Shown here: in pieces, positions 11,190-24,458 of the stretch
Numbering within the stretch: the first letter of the stretch is position 1
How the letters are laid out: every line of letters starts with the position of its first letter
Source of the DNA: Fasciola hepatica
Taxonomy: Eukaryota; Platyhelminthes; Trematoda; Plagiorchiida; Fasciolidae
Assembly: GCA_948099385.1 (NCBI GenBank)
Contig: CANUEZ040000156.1
Span: forward strand, 3,906,001 to 3,970,000
DNA: 64,000 nt
Direction: 5' to 3'
The notes under the pieces: model-generated
What the model saw: only the letters and a program-made list of their open reading frames with translations
Told to the model about the DNA's origin: nothing
Database searches by the model: none
Position numbers and translations under genes: made by a program

Positions 11190-14011
11190 GAGCTCTGTAA
11201 GGTATATATGTGCAACCAAGGGCAATGAAGTCCACTTAGATCATACTGGTGCATCATGTGCTCCAGTGTACATAAATCACACGATTCCTGTTCTCGTGGC
11301 TCTATCATTTGCCAAATCCACATACCGAACTAATCAGCTTGCTGCCATTTTTAATAGTTCGTCGTGTTCTGTGAAATTTTCCATGGGTCAGCTCATCCGA
11401 ACAGGAAGCCCTATAGACTTGTCACTTTATTTTTTACATTTTCTGCTCAAATTAGTACGTACTGCAAATTTTTAGTTCTGAAATTCCGCATGCGGTATAG
11501 TATTGGGCTTCTTTAGAGAAAACAGAAGTAGGAATATGCCGAAAATCGAGGGTTTCTTATACTTTTGTTGCGCAGTGTAATAGCACTAAACCCTTCCAAC
11601 GGCAAAAGTTTACTCCCGACTTCGTGAAGACACAAATACTCTTAGGTGTTTTTGAAGAATTCCGTGTTATTAGGAAATCGCTCAAGCGACACTTCCCCAC
11701 CGGAAGTCCGCCTTACCACTTAACTTCACGTCATGGAATTCAAGGGGCGGTAGAGCGTGTAGTGATTTCTACGCCATGCATGTGTGCCTTAGTCTGGAAG
11801 TTCTGCCAGTTTGAATTTTTTCCTGATCGCTACTGTGTCATACGTGCATGTTTGCTTCGTACGCGCGTCGATCCGTAGTCAGCTGACTCTACTGACATAC
11901 ACACACATGCGGTCCTTTCGTGTACATCTTTGACCGTTGACTGTTCTGATACAAGTTCTTGCAGTCACTCTGCTTCTGTCTTCTCATTACATTGGCCATT
12001 GTTTGTATTATCGTCCCACCGGAATTCAAATTGCTATATCGCTTTTAAAAACATACGCTATATCACTAGTTTCAGAAGACCTGTTGCGAGCGTTAGAATG
12101 ACTAACATTTTTAGCGTGGATTCTATGTTACCTTACTGTGTAGAAGCAGTCACCTAAGGTACATCCCAATCAAAAGGCCCCAATAAGGTAAGCGGAGCAG
12201 ACAACCGCGTGCTGAGTCACTAAGTTTATTCACATTTAAACGGGGTTAAAGTTGAGGCACTGCCGGAGGGGTCGGAGCTAGCTTTTTTCGTTCGTCGTGT
12301 TCTCCATTCACTGAGAAGCGGTGACCTGATAGCGGCATCTGTTTTCTGACTTATCGATGTTCGGGTGCTGTACAAGGCATCCTAACAGGTTCTAGTTACA
12401 ATTTCCAAGTAAAAACCTTATATTTAATTGAAAATATGGTTTCAGAGGTCACGCTATCTACTACTTTTGAATTAACACGGAGCAACTGTCTTGCTTTTGT
12501 ATTACCGTTCGATATTCCCCGTTTATTCTTAGTGTATCAGGTACGTGTGTCGAAAGCAACCCGAAATACAAGCTCTCTCATCGGTGTTCCTACGGGGTTG
12601 TGTAAAGGCAGGTGATAGACAGCCATATTGATTTTTCGTATGTATAAGTATGGTAGCCTGTTGCTATACTTACCGAGCCTCGACTCAGGGAGGTTTAATC
12701 CTGTTTGTGTGTTTTTCGTAGAATCGAGAAGTACAATCTGGGTCGTAGAGCATAGCTTCAGCACACTAAAAATGGAGTCCCGTTCGACTTGGCGATCAGT
12801 ATATGCAAACTAAATTACTGCTGGGCCGCGTTGCAAACCCGAATGAGAACTGATGAATTCGCAGTATTGGTAATTTTGAAAAGTTACATGAAATAGCTGA
12901 GCAATGCTTCTTCCATGTATTTCACCGGTAGATTAAGCCCTGATATGCTAAGATTAACCATTCCATAGGTAAGCTTTTGAATTAGAAACGCAGTCGACAT
13001 ATCGGACTGTTCGCAATGAGAGTAGCAAATGCTCCAGCCCAAACTAAACACACCGAAGGGATGAGAACACCAGTTGAAATGACACAACTAATCGAAAGTT
13101 TACTCTGTGCAGTTGAAATGTACATGGATTCATATATGTTACGGAAAAGCACAAAGTACAGTCGTTAACAGTAATCAAAGTATGGTGAAACCATTTCTAA
13201 AATTTGTCCGTAAAATATTCGGAATTGCAATACTCAAATTCGAAGTAAAGAAACTAATTTTGGCTCCAATGAGTAGCATCGAGGAGGCTAAAACCCTAGA
13301 CAATTAGATCTGAATCCCATCTGCGATGAATTTCATTGAGGGTTTAAGGAATGGTTCTTACTTCAACCAGAGATTTCTTTAACGATGAGTAGCGACGCAC
13401 GAAGTACATAACGAATGGGGGTGATTAGGCTCCAAGACATAAGGAGGTTATTATACTGAATGCCTTGCAAATGCAACTTTGTGTAGTCTGTTTGTTTCAT
13501 GTCGTTTACTAATCTGATTATGGAAGTGAACGGAGCTGATGATCTGTATTATCTCCAGTGTTTGACTGAGAGAACGAAATGAAGTTGCTGCAAACCAGAA
13601 GTAAGCATATGGAAAAAGCTAGATTACCAAGGTTTCGGAACTGCACGGTAATTTCACTGCAGAATTGATTCGGATTAATATTTAACAACAAATTCACAAG
13701 CAAGTAGGTCACAGGTAACCCATCACAGACGAATTTCTTAGTACCTGTTCACCGTGATTCTGACTGCCTAGGGGTTCTCGGTGTAGGTGGTCTCAAAGCC
13801 GTACCGTACCGTGTTCCATGAACTACCTACCTAATCACCACACATGGTAACGAGTTTAAATGCTTTCTGTAAATGTAGAAATAACCCAGCCGAAATCAAG
13901 CGCTCTACCATTAGTCACTTTGGAAGAAAGTAGCTGTCATAATTTTGAAAGTGTTTATGGACTGATGTAACTTGTAATGTGTGAGAAAAAGTCGCAATAA
14001 TAATCCAGCTC
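11190..14011. other. No gene recognised
   Basis: Non-coding as far as can be seen, and poor in simple repeats. Sequence immediately left of 14012 would be the 3' UTR of the GST gene; no clear AATAAA was found close to the stop on the minus strand. Confidence 0.5.
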
Positions 14012-16803
14012 CTAAAACGGAGTTTCAGAACGTGAGTTAAGGTACTCCCGAAGTTTGGGGAAATGATCTACCACATGGTCTCGAATACTGATTAGTTGTT
14101 TATATTTATCCCTTATCAGAGTGGGATCGGCCTTCATCACCTGATCAGTTGATGTCATCAGACATAAATCACCGAGTGTGGGTTGGGATCCGGCGACAAA
14201 TTTGCTACCGGAATTTTTGATTGAATCACAGATTATCTGAAAAGAAAAAAATCATGATAAATATGATACTGAGACCAAAGACAGTATATTTTGGAGGCTC
14301 TTTATTCATGGACTGAATGTAAGTCAAAAAGGTTAAACAAAAGTTAACCTAATTGATCACTACTCTCGTGGTTATGAGTGAATTTACAAAGGCCATCAAC
14401 AAACGGATGTAATTGTGCTTCTTTAGGGGAGACGCATTTATATTTATAAATCACGTAGTATTAAGCCTGTTATTCACCTGTTGAGGATATTTTCTGTAAT
14501 CATAAGACGGGTACTCAAGCATTATCTGGTCAAAATCTTTTTTGATAAATATTGAAGTGATCCCACTTGAGAACCAAGTCTACTCTGCCAACCGTGTGCA
14601 GTGGAATAATGCGTACCCAGACAAACCTAAACAAGAACTGATAAGACCAGAGCTGTTGACATCTATTTTGTCTCAGCTGACCGGCATAAACCCATTTATA
14701 TGTGAGGGAAGATACGTATCATCTTTCAGATAATCTCTCAACCAGTCTTAAAGAAACCTTACAGTATCTGGATGACCTGACTGTCAAGTTCCAGCTTTTT
14801 CTGTTTGTATTATTACCAGAAATGAAGCTACGGTGCACTGGACCGCGTGCGAAGGAGTCAAGTCACCACGTCCTGTAGTCAAAATCCGTCGGACTCAGTG
14901 GAATCCAAAATAACTTGTGGTACACTTTTCACGCTTTAGTACCCTCTTTACTGACTAACTAACTGAACTACAGAGTTACTCCAGAGGCATTGGATTTTCT
15001 ACAAACCTGTCACTTCGGTATAGCACCTAAATCACTGTGCCACATGACACTGGAGAGTGAGCCTATAGTTTGGCTCCTCTTTCGATACGGTTTTATCACT
15101 AGTCCACGAAGTGCAATAATGCTAAGCTATGGACAAAAACGATCGTCTAATCAATAAACTCAGTCGCCGTGCGTTTCTCCAGAAATGATTATGACTATTC
15201 CTCCGTTCGACGGCTAGATGAAGTATTTTGAATAAAACTAATAAATGAAGGCTGAAAATAAATAATAACCTGTGAATATTCGTTTTATTACCGTCTGCCT
15301 ACCATGAGGCTAGATTAAATGTGCATGTTTAAACTGTATGCGGATTGCCGTTGTCAGTTAAGTTAATTATTAAAATGCCGTTTATTTAATATTACTTCTA
15401 TCTTGATAACGGAAGCTTTATCAACTGATCAGTCTATAACATGAAAGAAAGGTATTAAAACCTGGCCAGTACACTTGACCACTTGGGGTGTGTCAAGCTT
15501 TCACAAGGAGTCCACGAGATCGATCTCATCTGTGATTACAAGCAAAAAGATATGACAAACTTCCATGAACATCGAAGCTCTTTTGTTTGCAATCTATTTA
15601 GCTCTCTTATTTGCATTTCTGTCTCTCGCTGTACTTTTTCCTACTGGTACTTTTTCGACTTCCGATGAGGGTTGTTTGGGATACTTAGAAATCAGAACCG
15701 CCACAATCAGTAAACGGTTGATGGTTGGTACACGCGTATCTGATTTAATAAAGTCCCTCTCATATGAAGATACACATCTAGAAAGAAAATGGTGAGGGAT
15801 AAGTACCGTGATGACGAATGACGTCACTGAGCAAAATTCTTTATTAATTGCGGTTTGATTCGGGTGTACCTTGACAGGGGCTGGCGAATTTAGCAAGTCG
15901 ACCAGTTTATCCACAATAAGCTAATTCACATTCATTGATATACCACTGACACGACAGCTGGAATAGGTCCGTAAGTGTTTGCGACCACGCGGCAGCTAAG
16001 TATGACACTTGAGAAGATATACCTCTCTGATTCAGTGGTTTTTGATCGTCTTTTCTAGTGGACAACCCGGAATAATGCTTTCGAGTGAGGTCAATTAAAA
16101 CCAACGGTTAGCTACTACTGCCGTTATCAGTAACCAAATTGTGAATTCGAACCTGTAGGAATCAACTAAATTCAGAATTCCTTTGGTTGAAGCTCTGAAT
16201 CGCGAATTTGACATCAGTGTAAGTTCAGCTCACACCTAGGCGGAAGGATTTTCAATAGTGGAATTGTAAAAGCCAGGCTCTAGGCCACCAAACTGGTGTT
16301 CGATTACAGAGGTGTAGGAACCTGACGGGACACACTGAATTTGGGCTCACGATATTTAATGGTTTTGTATTTTTGGATGGAAAACTTGTAACTCCGGGGA
16401 AGACCACTACTACAGCATACTACACAATCGATGCAAAACCATTTCGAACCTTTCCAAAATGAACACTTGATAACAATCTCAGTGTGTACAGAATGAATGA
16501 AACAAAATCACTTACATCTAGCACCCTGGGCACTGTAGACTTCATAATTTCCATCTGAACTTTCTCCCTCTCAGCCGGAGGAGCGATAAACACTTTGATG
16601 AATTCTTTGTCCACATCGGCACACTAAATGAAGTACACATATAAACGAGTGGAAACTTTTTTATGATCTCAGATAGAATGCCAATAATTCAAATTTTTCG
16701 TTACAGAAACACTCAAGTCCTAAAGAATACAATTTGGAAACTGCTAATCGACAAGAAATCTAGCGGACTGCCAGTTCGTGGAAGGGATTTCAGTAAACAG
16801 CAA

Positions 16804-16866
<63 letters not shown>

Positions 16867-17823
16867 CGGCGACTTTACTGACCAATAAGTACCCTTCTTT
16901 GATGAAATAGACAAAGGAAAACAATAAAAAGCATAGAATATAATTAAAATGGTTGCTATTCGGATTAGGTAGATGTCACTCAAGACGACATTCCCATTTT
17001 TCTATGGATTCCTTGGAATCCTCCTGTCTGTCTGACTGCGTTTTCCGATGTGAGGACCAGAGATATACACTCGAGAGAACAAGTCGAGAGAGGTCTCGAT
17101 AGTAAGCAACCCACCGTGACACGGGTTATCTTTCAACATAGTACCTCATAGAACGAGCACATACACCAGTGATGAAATCTATATTCATTGCCATTTGCAT
17201 GCCATTGTGGTTGTTACTTTGACAATAAGCAAGTTCATTGAGGTCTAATGATAAACAACCGGAAGACTACCTAGAATGAATTCGAGTGAAATACCCACTA
17301 GACAACGAGGAAATCATGTAAAGTTAATATTTCCCTGAAGCATGAAATGCAAAGCCCGGATTGGCCGCATCTGGTCATCCATCTTACCATCGTGGTCAGA
17401 TACATCGCGTCACTCATTTACGTTAGGAATAACGTAACAACTGATGTCACGTACGAAAGTCATCTCACAACGAAAAATATTTGTTTGTGCTACTGCAGTT
17501 AGTTGATCCCGTATCAACAGGTTTTTATTATGACAACATACTTGACTAATTATACGTTCAATTTTGTAATACTCCTCATCGGTTGTACCCATCAGATTAT
17601 GCTTCCGGGCAATCCAGCGAGCAATGGCCATACTTTCTTCGTAGTGCTCCACAGTCCCATCGGGCTTGGTCACCTGAAGACTAGGCAATCTACCACCAGG
17701 TATGGTGGGTTTGAGTCCAGGCCAGTCGGAGAATTCCACCCGCTGATCCACAAAATCCGTATCGGTAGCGTGGAAAACTAGCCGAATCAATTCACCACGT
17801 CCACGAAAGTTGAAGTATATAAG
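14012..17823 (-). CDS. Sigma-class glutathione S-transferase (28-kDa trematode type), three exons
   Basis: Glutathione S-transferases conjugate glutathione to electrophiles; the sigma class of flukes also acts in lipid and prostaglandin chemistry and is a known cytosolic antigen. Three minus-strand exons join in phase 0 with GT/AG borders: 17542-17823 (94 aa), 16516-16623 (36 aa) and 14012-14236 (74 aa plus stop). The first holds the N-terminal thioredoxin fold: 'LIYFNFRGRGELIRL' with the likely catalytic Tyr, 'KPTIPGGRLP' with the cis-proline, and the glutathione-binding 'EESMAIARW'. The other two give the helical C-terminal domain, ending 'KLREYLNSRSETPF'. The 204 visible residues fit a ~211-residue family if a short first exon encodes the missing start. 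An in-frame ATG at 17889 would instead add 22 atypical residues. The first two exons lie in the left arm of a giant inverted repeat; the last lies outside it, so only this copy is complete. Confidence 0.9.
14237..16515 (-). other. Large intron of the sigma GST gene
   Basis: The intron is bounded by GTAAGT (donor at 16515) and TTTTCAG (acceptor at 14237). The left edge of inverted repeat 2 (15336) falls inside it, so the duplicated copy stops in mid-intron. No embedded element recognised. Frames at 15594-15914 and 15907-16104 are open but featureless. Confidence 0.7.
16624..17541 (-). other. First recognised intron of the sigma GST gene
   Basis: Donor GTATGT at 17541 and acceptor TTTAG at 16624. 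It contains the (TA)29 tract 16806-16863. No other feature seen. Confidence 0.75.
16806..16863. repeat. (TA)n microsatellite
   Basis: Fifty-eight bases of pure TA in the GST intron. The mirror tract in the other arm is about 44 bases. The ORFs reading 'YIYIYI' are artefacts of it. Confidence 0.98.
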
Positions 17824-19208
17824 CTTTATTAAGAGAAAATCGACTATGCGTGTGTTGACAACAGCACAAATTCCAGCTAAATCAATCATAGTTCGCTTCT
17901 CAAATCTGTCTACGAATCAACAATAGAAATATAATTACTAAATATTATTATTATTATCATTATTACTAAAGCGAGGGTGGTGACCATGCGTGGGTTCGAA
18001 TCCCGCCGGGGCCAAAGACTTTCACATTTGGATCACCTCAAAACATTGTCAAAATCTGCCAAACATCAATACATAGAAATATTATTGCAGAAATAGCCAT
18101 AGTACTTATGTATCAAGGCGCTTTTAGACACTGCTGTTTATAGTACCCTTTAGTCCCACGTAGCAAGCAACAGCTGTAGTATAAAAATATGATTATCACG
18201 CAGCTCCAACGTATTTGGAAATTCGTGCCACATACATCAAAGCATTAACCGCGAAGGCTTTATGTCGAATAGCAGGATCTATGGGGTGGCGTAAATTTCC
18301 ACGTGTGTGATAACAGCAATGATAGCATAACGCGAGGGCGTCTGACATAATCAGACATGACTGAAGTTGTTTTCGATCACTAATCACAAATAAAAAACAA
18401 ACTGATATTCACATTTCCATCAGTGGGAGGTAGACTGAAACAGGAAATTAGTAGCACGTGAGAAACCATGGTGAAATTTGAATATTTAAACTACGAACAA
18501 GGGAATTTTTCATCTACGCTAGGTTCAATTATTCCAGGTTCACGTTTGGAGCTTCGAATTCCTATTTAGTATGCCAATCGTGGTGCCAACTGTTAGTTGT
18601 TGTTTTTTGTTTGTATCAATAGATAAGTGACGATACGTTATGCCCTTGAAACAAATATCAAAGAAGTAGGTTTTTACGAGTCAAGAATTCAAAATGCAGT
18701 TTTTAACCTCGAAATGGCTATTCAGAGTTACCGATGAATTCCGACAATTCTGTTGCTAGTGTATTGTAACGAATAAGTTCGCTTTACTGGTCAGGTTGGT
18801 AACCGCGAGAAAGGAGCACCCGAGTCAAAGCGCATGCACATATTCTTACTCAATCAACCAATCAAGTCGATAAATTTTACCCATCAATGAAATGGAATCA
18901 AGAAATTGAAAACAAACAGTGACAAAACTGATTCATCTCGTTATGGATTTAGAATTGTAAAAATAGTTAGGCTAGTCAGAGGTTTAATGATTACTGCCAA
19001 TCTTTCCGGGGATATTGATGACAATGATGATGCTGGCGTCATAGAGATAATAATGACCAAAATATATCAGGTACCAGCTCGAAGTGAATAGTTTAGTAAC
19101 GTTCAAGCATTCAGATAGGTCAGAAATGCTCGCAGTTGCCTAAATGTCTAGTTTGTTAGTATTTTCCCTTTTAATGTTTTTGCTGACCTACCTTGTATAT
19201 TGATGCAG
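17824..19208. other. 5' flank of the GST gene inside the left arm
   Basis: It should hold the promoter and perhaps the missing first coding exon of the minus-strand GST. I could not identify a short ATG exon ending in phase 0 with a good donor. A short (ATT)n tract is at 17942-17966 and a tRNA-like fragment at 17970-18015. Confidence 0.4.
17970..18015 (+). mobile_element. tRNA-like 3' half (SINE fragment), left-arm copy
   Basis: 'GGGTGGTGACCATGCGTGGG' leads into a perfect B box 'GGTTCGAATCCC' and 'GCCGGGGCCA'. There is no matching 5' half, so it is a SINE or tRNA-pseudogene fragment. Its mirror copy is at about 21798-21843. Confidence 0.5.
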
Positions 19209-20604
19209 ACATTTTTGAAGCAAAGTTTCAGGTTAAAAATTTAATGCGTACATTTCAGTGTTTATATAATACCCGATTGTCCATTGTGGTCAGAGTAACC
19301 CGCATTTGATGTAAACCTGTGAACCAGCACAACAAAAGACTTACTTGCACCTAGTGGCTTCAGGTGTGTTGATAACAATTACGAGCGAGGTCACAGTATT
19401 ACTGGGCAGCACTCCTATTTGTTGTATGTTTGTATGCTTAGGTCCTTTCATTATTCATTGTGCAGCTATATATGGCAAATGCCTTGTAAGATACGTTGCT
19501 GCGACATCCAGAAGGACTAATTGTTTACAGTGGATTTCTTTTTCATCTTTTCTATTCCATAGTTATTGGTAGACCAATCTGTAATGGTGTTGAGGTGGCC
19601 TCTTAGTAGTTGGTAACTTCTCGTGACATGGCGTACTTGTTGTAGCATTCTGTTGTCATAGCCACCAATGAAGGTGTGAAGGCCATCAGTTGCAAATGCT
19701 GGTTGGCTATTTCTGAACTTTTAGTTCCAAAGAATGAGTGAAGATACCTAGTGCATTGGCTGTCAATATAACCATAAAACTGATTTATTCAAAATGACCC
19801 AGAAAATCGAATAAAATCCATGTCATCAGGATATGAAGATATTAACAAAGCTAAACGTGAAAAGTACCGAACGTAACGATACAAAAGAAATTTGCATTCG
19901 CTTAACGAAAACGTGCGTAAAATAAATTCAATACGTCAAAAATCACCTACGGTTGTTTACAGTACTTGTCGAAATTTAGTGCTTTCAACGCGCGCTTGGA
20001 ATTAACTCACCACTTCTTCCTTCCTCCTGAACTTTCATACCAGGGAAGGGGAAAATGTGGCAAGCTGCTTGGATTACTTTCCCCGAAGCTGGGAGGTACA
20101 CAGAAAGAAGGCAGATGAATCTGATCTAAGCAGTGTTATATTTTAATAATATGACATCAGAAAATAACCTCATCTCTTTCTTAGATTCCGGAATCCCCCC
20201 AACTTCACAGAGCTGCGACTGAAAGCGTAAAATTACTTTGACCACGTACCACATCCCTTGGAGCGCTCATACGTTTATTATATCCTTCCCAAAAGAAACA
20301 TTTTTTCATTGTTTTTATAAACTAACATAATAAATCCAGATACCCTAATTTTTATTCTAATCCCAGTCACCTTTATCTGTTATCAACCGGATGAAGTACC
20401 GTCATCGTTAGAACAATCACTAACGACGGCCACCTTCTCCACTTACAATGGAATTCCCTGGCTTCGACAAGCAATCGTTCTTTCCTCCGTTTTCAACCCA
20501 GTGAGTAGCTCTGTTAGTGGAGCTGCCTTTCACCTAGGACCAAACTGACAAATAAGACGTGTTCGCCCCGCGACCATCCACCCATACTCCTAGTCCTAGT
20601 GGGA
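19209..20604. other. Spacer of inverted repeat 2 (1396 bp)
   Basis: Unique sequence between the arms. No gene or element recognised; a 75-codon plus frame at 19345-19572 is featureless. Being non-palindromic, it argues against a simple hairpin read-through as the sole cause of this repeat. Confidence 0.7.
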
Positions 20605-21797
20605 CTGCATCAATATACAAGGTAGGTCAGCAAAAACATTAAAAGGGAAAATACTAACAAACTAGACATTTAGGCAACTGCGAGCATTTCTGACCTATCT
20701 GAATGCTTGAACGTTACTAAACTATTCACTTCGAGCTGGTACCTGATATATTTTGGTCATTATTATCTCTATGACGCCAGCATCATCATTGTCATCAATA
20801 TCCCCGGAAAGATTGGCAGTAATCATTAAACCTCTGACTAGCCTAACTATTTTTACAATTCTAAATCCATAACGAGATGAATCAGTTTTGTCACTGTTTG
20901 TTTTCAATTTCTTGATTCCATTTCATTGATGGGTAAAATTTATCGACTTGATTGGTTGATTGAGTAAGAATATGTGCATGCGCTTTGACTCGGGTGCTCC
21001 TTTCTCGCGGTTACCAACCTGACCAGTAAAGCGAACTTATTCGTTACAATACACTAGCAACAGAATTGTCGGAATTCATCGGTAACTCTGAATAGCCATT
21101 TCGAGGTTAAAAACTGCATTTTGAATTCTTGACTCGTAAAAACCTACTTCTTTGATATTTGTTTCAAGGGCATAACGTATCGTCACTTATCTATTGATAC
21201 AAACAAAAAACAACAACTAACAGTTGGCACCACGATTGGCATACTAAATAGGAATTCGAAGCTCCAAACGTGAACCTGGAATAATTGAACCTAGCGTAGA
21301 TGAAAAATTCCCTTGTTCGTAGTTTAAATATTCAAATTTCACCATGGTTTCTCACGTGCTACTAATTTCCTGTTTCAGTCTACCTCCCACTGATGGAAAT
21401 GTGAATATCAGTTTGTTTTTTATTTGTGATTAGTGATCGAAAACAACTTCAGTCATGTCTGATTATGTCAGACGCCCTCGCGTTATGCTATCATTGCTGT
21501 TATCACACACGTGGAAATTTACGCCACCCCATAGATCCTGCTATTCGACATAAAGCCTTCGCGGTTAATGCTTTGATGTATGTGGCACGAATTTCCAAAT
21601 ACGTTGGAGCTGCGTGATAATCATATTTTTATACTACAGCTGTTGCTTGCTACGTGGGACTAAAGGGTACTATAAACAGCAGTGTCTAAAAGCGCCTTGA
21701 TACATAAGTACTATGGCTATTTCTGCAATAATATTTCTATGTATTGATGTTTGGCAGATTTTGACAATGTTTTGAGGTGATCCAAATGTGAAAGTCT

Positions 21798-21843
21798 TTG
21801 GCCCCGGCGGGATTCGAACCCACGCATGGTCACCACCCTCGCT
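21798..21843 (-). mobile_element. tRNA-like 3' half (SINE fragment), right-arm copy
   Basis: Mirror image of the fragment at 17970-18015, carried in the duplicated arm. Confidence 0.5.
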
Positions 21844-21989
21844 TTAGTAATAATGATAATAATAATAATATTTAGTAATTATATTTCTATTGTTGATTCG
21901 TAGACAGATTTGAGAAGCGAACTATGATTGATTTAGCTGGAATTTGTGCTGTTGTCAACACACGCATAGTCGATTTTCTCTTAATAAAG

Positions 21990-22946
21990 CTTATATACTT
22001 CAACTTTCGTGGACGTGGTGAATTGATTCGGCTAGTTTTCCACGCTACCGATACGGATTTTGTGGATCAGCGGGTGGAATTCTCCGACTGGCCTGGACTC
22101 AAACCCACCATACCTGGTGGTAGATTGCCTAGTCTTCAGGTGACCAAGCCCGATGGGACTGTGGAGCACTACGAAGAAAGTATGGCCATTGCTCGCTGGA
22201 TTGCCCGGAAGCATAATCTGATGGGTACAACCGATGAGGAGTATTACAAAATTGAACGTATAATTAGTCAAGTATGTTGTCATAATAAAAACCTGTTGAT
22301 ACGGGATCAACTAACTGCAGTAGCACAAACAAATATTTTTCGTTGTGAGATGACTTTCGTACGTGACATCAGTTGTTACGTTATTCCTAACGTAAATGAG
22401 TGACGCGATGTATCTGACCACGATGGTAAGATGGATGACCAGATGCGGCCAATCCGGGCTTTGCATTTCATGCTTCAGGGAAATATTAACTTTACATGAT
22501 TTCCTCGTTGTCTAGTGGGTATTTCACTCGAATTCATTCTAGGTAGTCTTCCGGTTGTTTATCATTAGACCTCAATGAACTTGCTTATTGTCAAAGTAAC
22601 AACCACAATGGCATGCAAATGGCAATGAATATAGATTTCATCACTGGTGTATGTGCTCGTTCTATGAGGTACTATGTTGAAAGATAACCCGTGTCACGGT
22701 GGGTTGCTTACTATCGAGACCTCTCTCGACTTGTTCTCTCGAGTGTATATCTCTGGTCCTCACATCGGAAAACGCAGTCAGACAGACAGGAGGATTCCAA
22801 GGAATCCATAGAAAAATGGGAATGTCGTCTTGAGTGACATCTACCTAATCCGAATAGCAACCATTTTAATTATATTCTATGCTTTTTATTGTTTTCCTTT
22901 GTCTATTTCATCAAAGAAGGGTACTTATTGGTCAGTAAAGTCGCCG

Positions 22947-22995
<49 letters not shown>

Positions 22996-23283
22996 TTGCT
23001 GTTTACTGAAATCCCTTCCACGAACTGGCAGTCCGCTAGATTTCTTGTCGATTAGCAGTTTCCAAATTGTATTCTTTAGGACTTGAGTGTTTCTGTAACG
23101 AAAAATTTGAATTATTGGCATTCTATCTGAGATCATAAAAAAGTTTCCACTCGTTTATATGTGTACTTCATTTAGTGTGCCGATGTGGACAAAGAATTCA
23201 TCAAAGTGTTTATCGCTCCTCCGGCTGAGAGGGAGAAAGTTCAGATGGAAATTATGAAGTCTACAGTGCCCAGGGTGCTAGAT
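21990..23283 (+). pseudogene. Truncated second copy of the sigma GST gene (first two recognised exons only)
   Basis: The exons 21990-22271 and 23176-23283 are exact inverted copies of the exons at 17542-17823 and 16516-16623, with the same splice sites. The duplication ends at 24463 inside the next intron, so the last 74 residues (helices of the C-terminal domain and the 'SETPF' end) have no counterpart downstream. The region to the right is an unrelated palindrome. As drawn, this copy cannot make a complete enzyme; any transcript would lack the third exon. It is divergent (head to head) with the intact gene, separated by the 1.4-kb spacer plus flanks. If the inverted repeat is an assembly artefact, this copy does not exist. 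Confidence 0.85.
22951..22993. repeat. (TA)n microsatellite, right-arm copy
   Basis: Counterpart of the tract at 16806-16863, about 14 bases shorter. It is the only difference noticed between the two arms. Confidence 0.97.
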
Positions 23284-24458
23284 GTAAGTGATTTTGTTTC
23301 ATTCATTCTGTACACACTGAGATTGTTATCAAGTGTTCATTTTGGAAAGGTTCGAAATGGTTTTGCATCGATTGTGTAGTATGCTGTAGTAGTGGTCTTC
23401 CCCGGAGTTACAAGTTTTCCATCCAAAAATACAAAACCATTAAATATCGTGAGCCCAAATTCAGTGTGTCCCGTCAGGTTCCTACACCTCTGTAATCGAA
23501 CACCAGTTTGGTGGCCTAGAGCCTGGCTTTTACAATTCCACTATTGAAAATCCTTCCGCCTAGGTGTGAGCTGAACTTACACTGATGTCAAATTCGCGAT
23601 TCAGAGCTTCAACCAAAGGAATTCTGAATTTAGTTGATTCCTACAGGTTCGAATTCACAATTTGGTTACTGATAACGGCAGTAGTAGCTAACCGTTGGTT
23701 TTAATTGACCTCACTCGAAAGCATTATTCCGGGTTGTCCACTAGAAAAGACGATCAAAAACCACTGAATCAGAGAGGTATATCTTCTCAAGTGTCATACT
23801 TAGCTGCCGCGTGGTCGCAAACACTTACGGACCTATTCCAGCTGTCGTGTCAGTGGTATATCAATGAATGTGAATTAGCTTATTGTGGATAAACTGGTCG
23901 ACTTGCTAAATTCGCCAGCCCCTGTCAAGGTACACCCGAATCAAACCGCAATTAATAAAGAATTTTGCTCAGTGACGTCATTCGTCATCACGGTACTTAT
24001 CCCTCACCATTTTCTTTCTAGATGTGTATCTTCATATGAGAGGGACTTTATTAAATCAGATACGCGTGTACCAACCATCAACCGTTTACTGATTGTGGCG
24101 GTTCTGATTTCTAAGTATCCCAAACAACCCTCATCGGAAGTCGAAAAAGTACCAGTAGGAAAAAGTACAGCGAGAGACAGAAATGCAAATAAGAGAGCTA
24201 AATAGATTGCAAACAAAAGAGCTTCGATGTTCATGGAAGTTTGTCATATCTTTTTGCTTGTAATCACAGATGAGATCGATCTCGTGGACTCCTTGTGAAA
24301 GCTTGACACACCCCAAGTGGTCAAGTGTACTGGCCAGGTTTTAATACCTTTCTTTCATGTTATAGACTGATCAGTTGATAAAGCTTCCGTTATCAAGATA
24401 GAAGTAATATTAAATAAACGGCATTTTAATAATTAACTTAACTGACAACGGCAATCCG

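Larger units (their letters stand above)
15336..19208 (+). repeat. Inverted repeat 2, left arm (3873 bp)
   Basis: It is the reverse complement of 20605-24463. Paired positions sum to 39799 outside the (TA)n tract and 39813 inside it; the 14-bp difference is the microsatellite length. Every reading frame that lies fully within the arms (microsatellite-spanning frames excepted) is repeated identically in the other arm, so identity is essentially complete. The left edge 'GTATGCGG' at 15336 has no obvious repeat at the break; the right edge ends '...TGATGCAG'. Confidence 0.97.

Noticed and set aside
15594..16104. Minus-strand frames of 106 and 65 codons, and their mirror copies at 23695-24205
   Set aside because: They lie inside the GST intron with no splice signals or motifs; duplication by the inverted repeat makes them look conserved.
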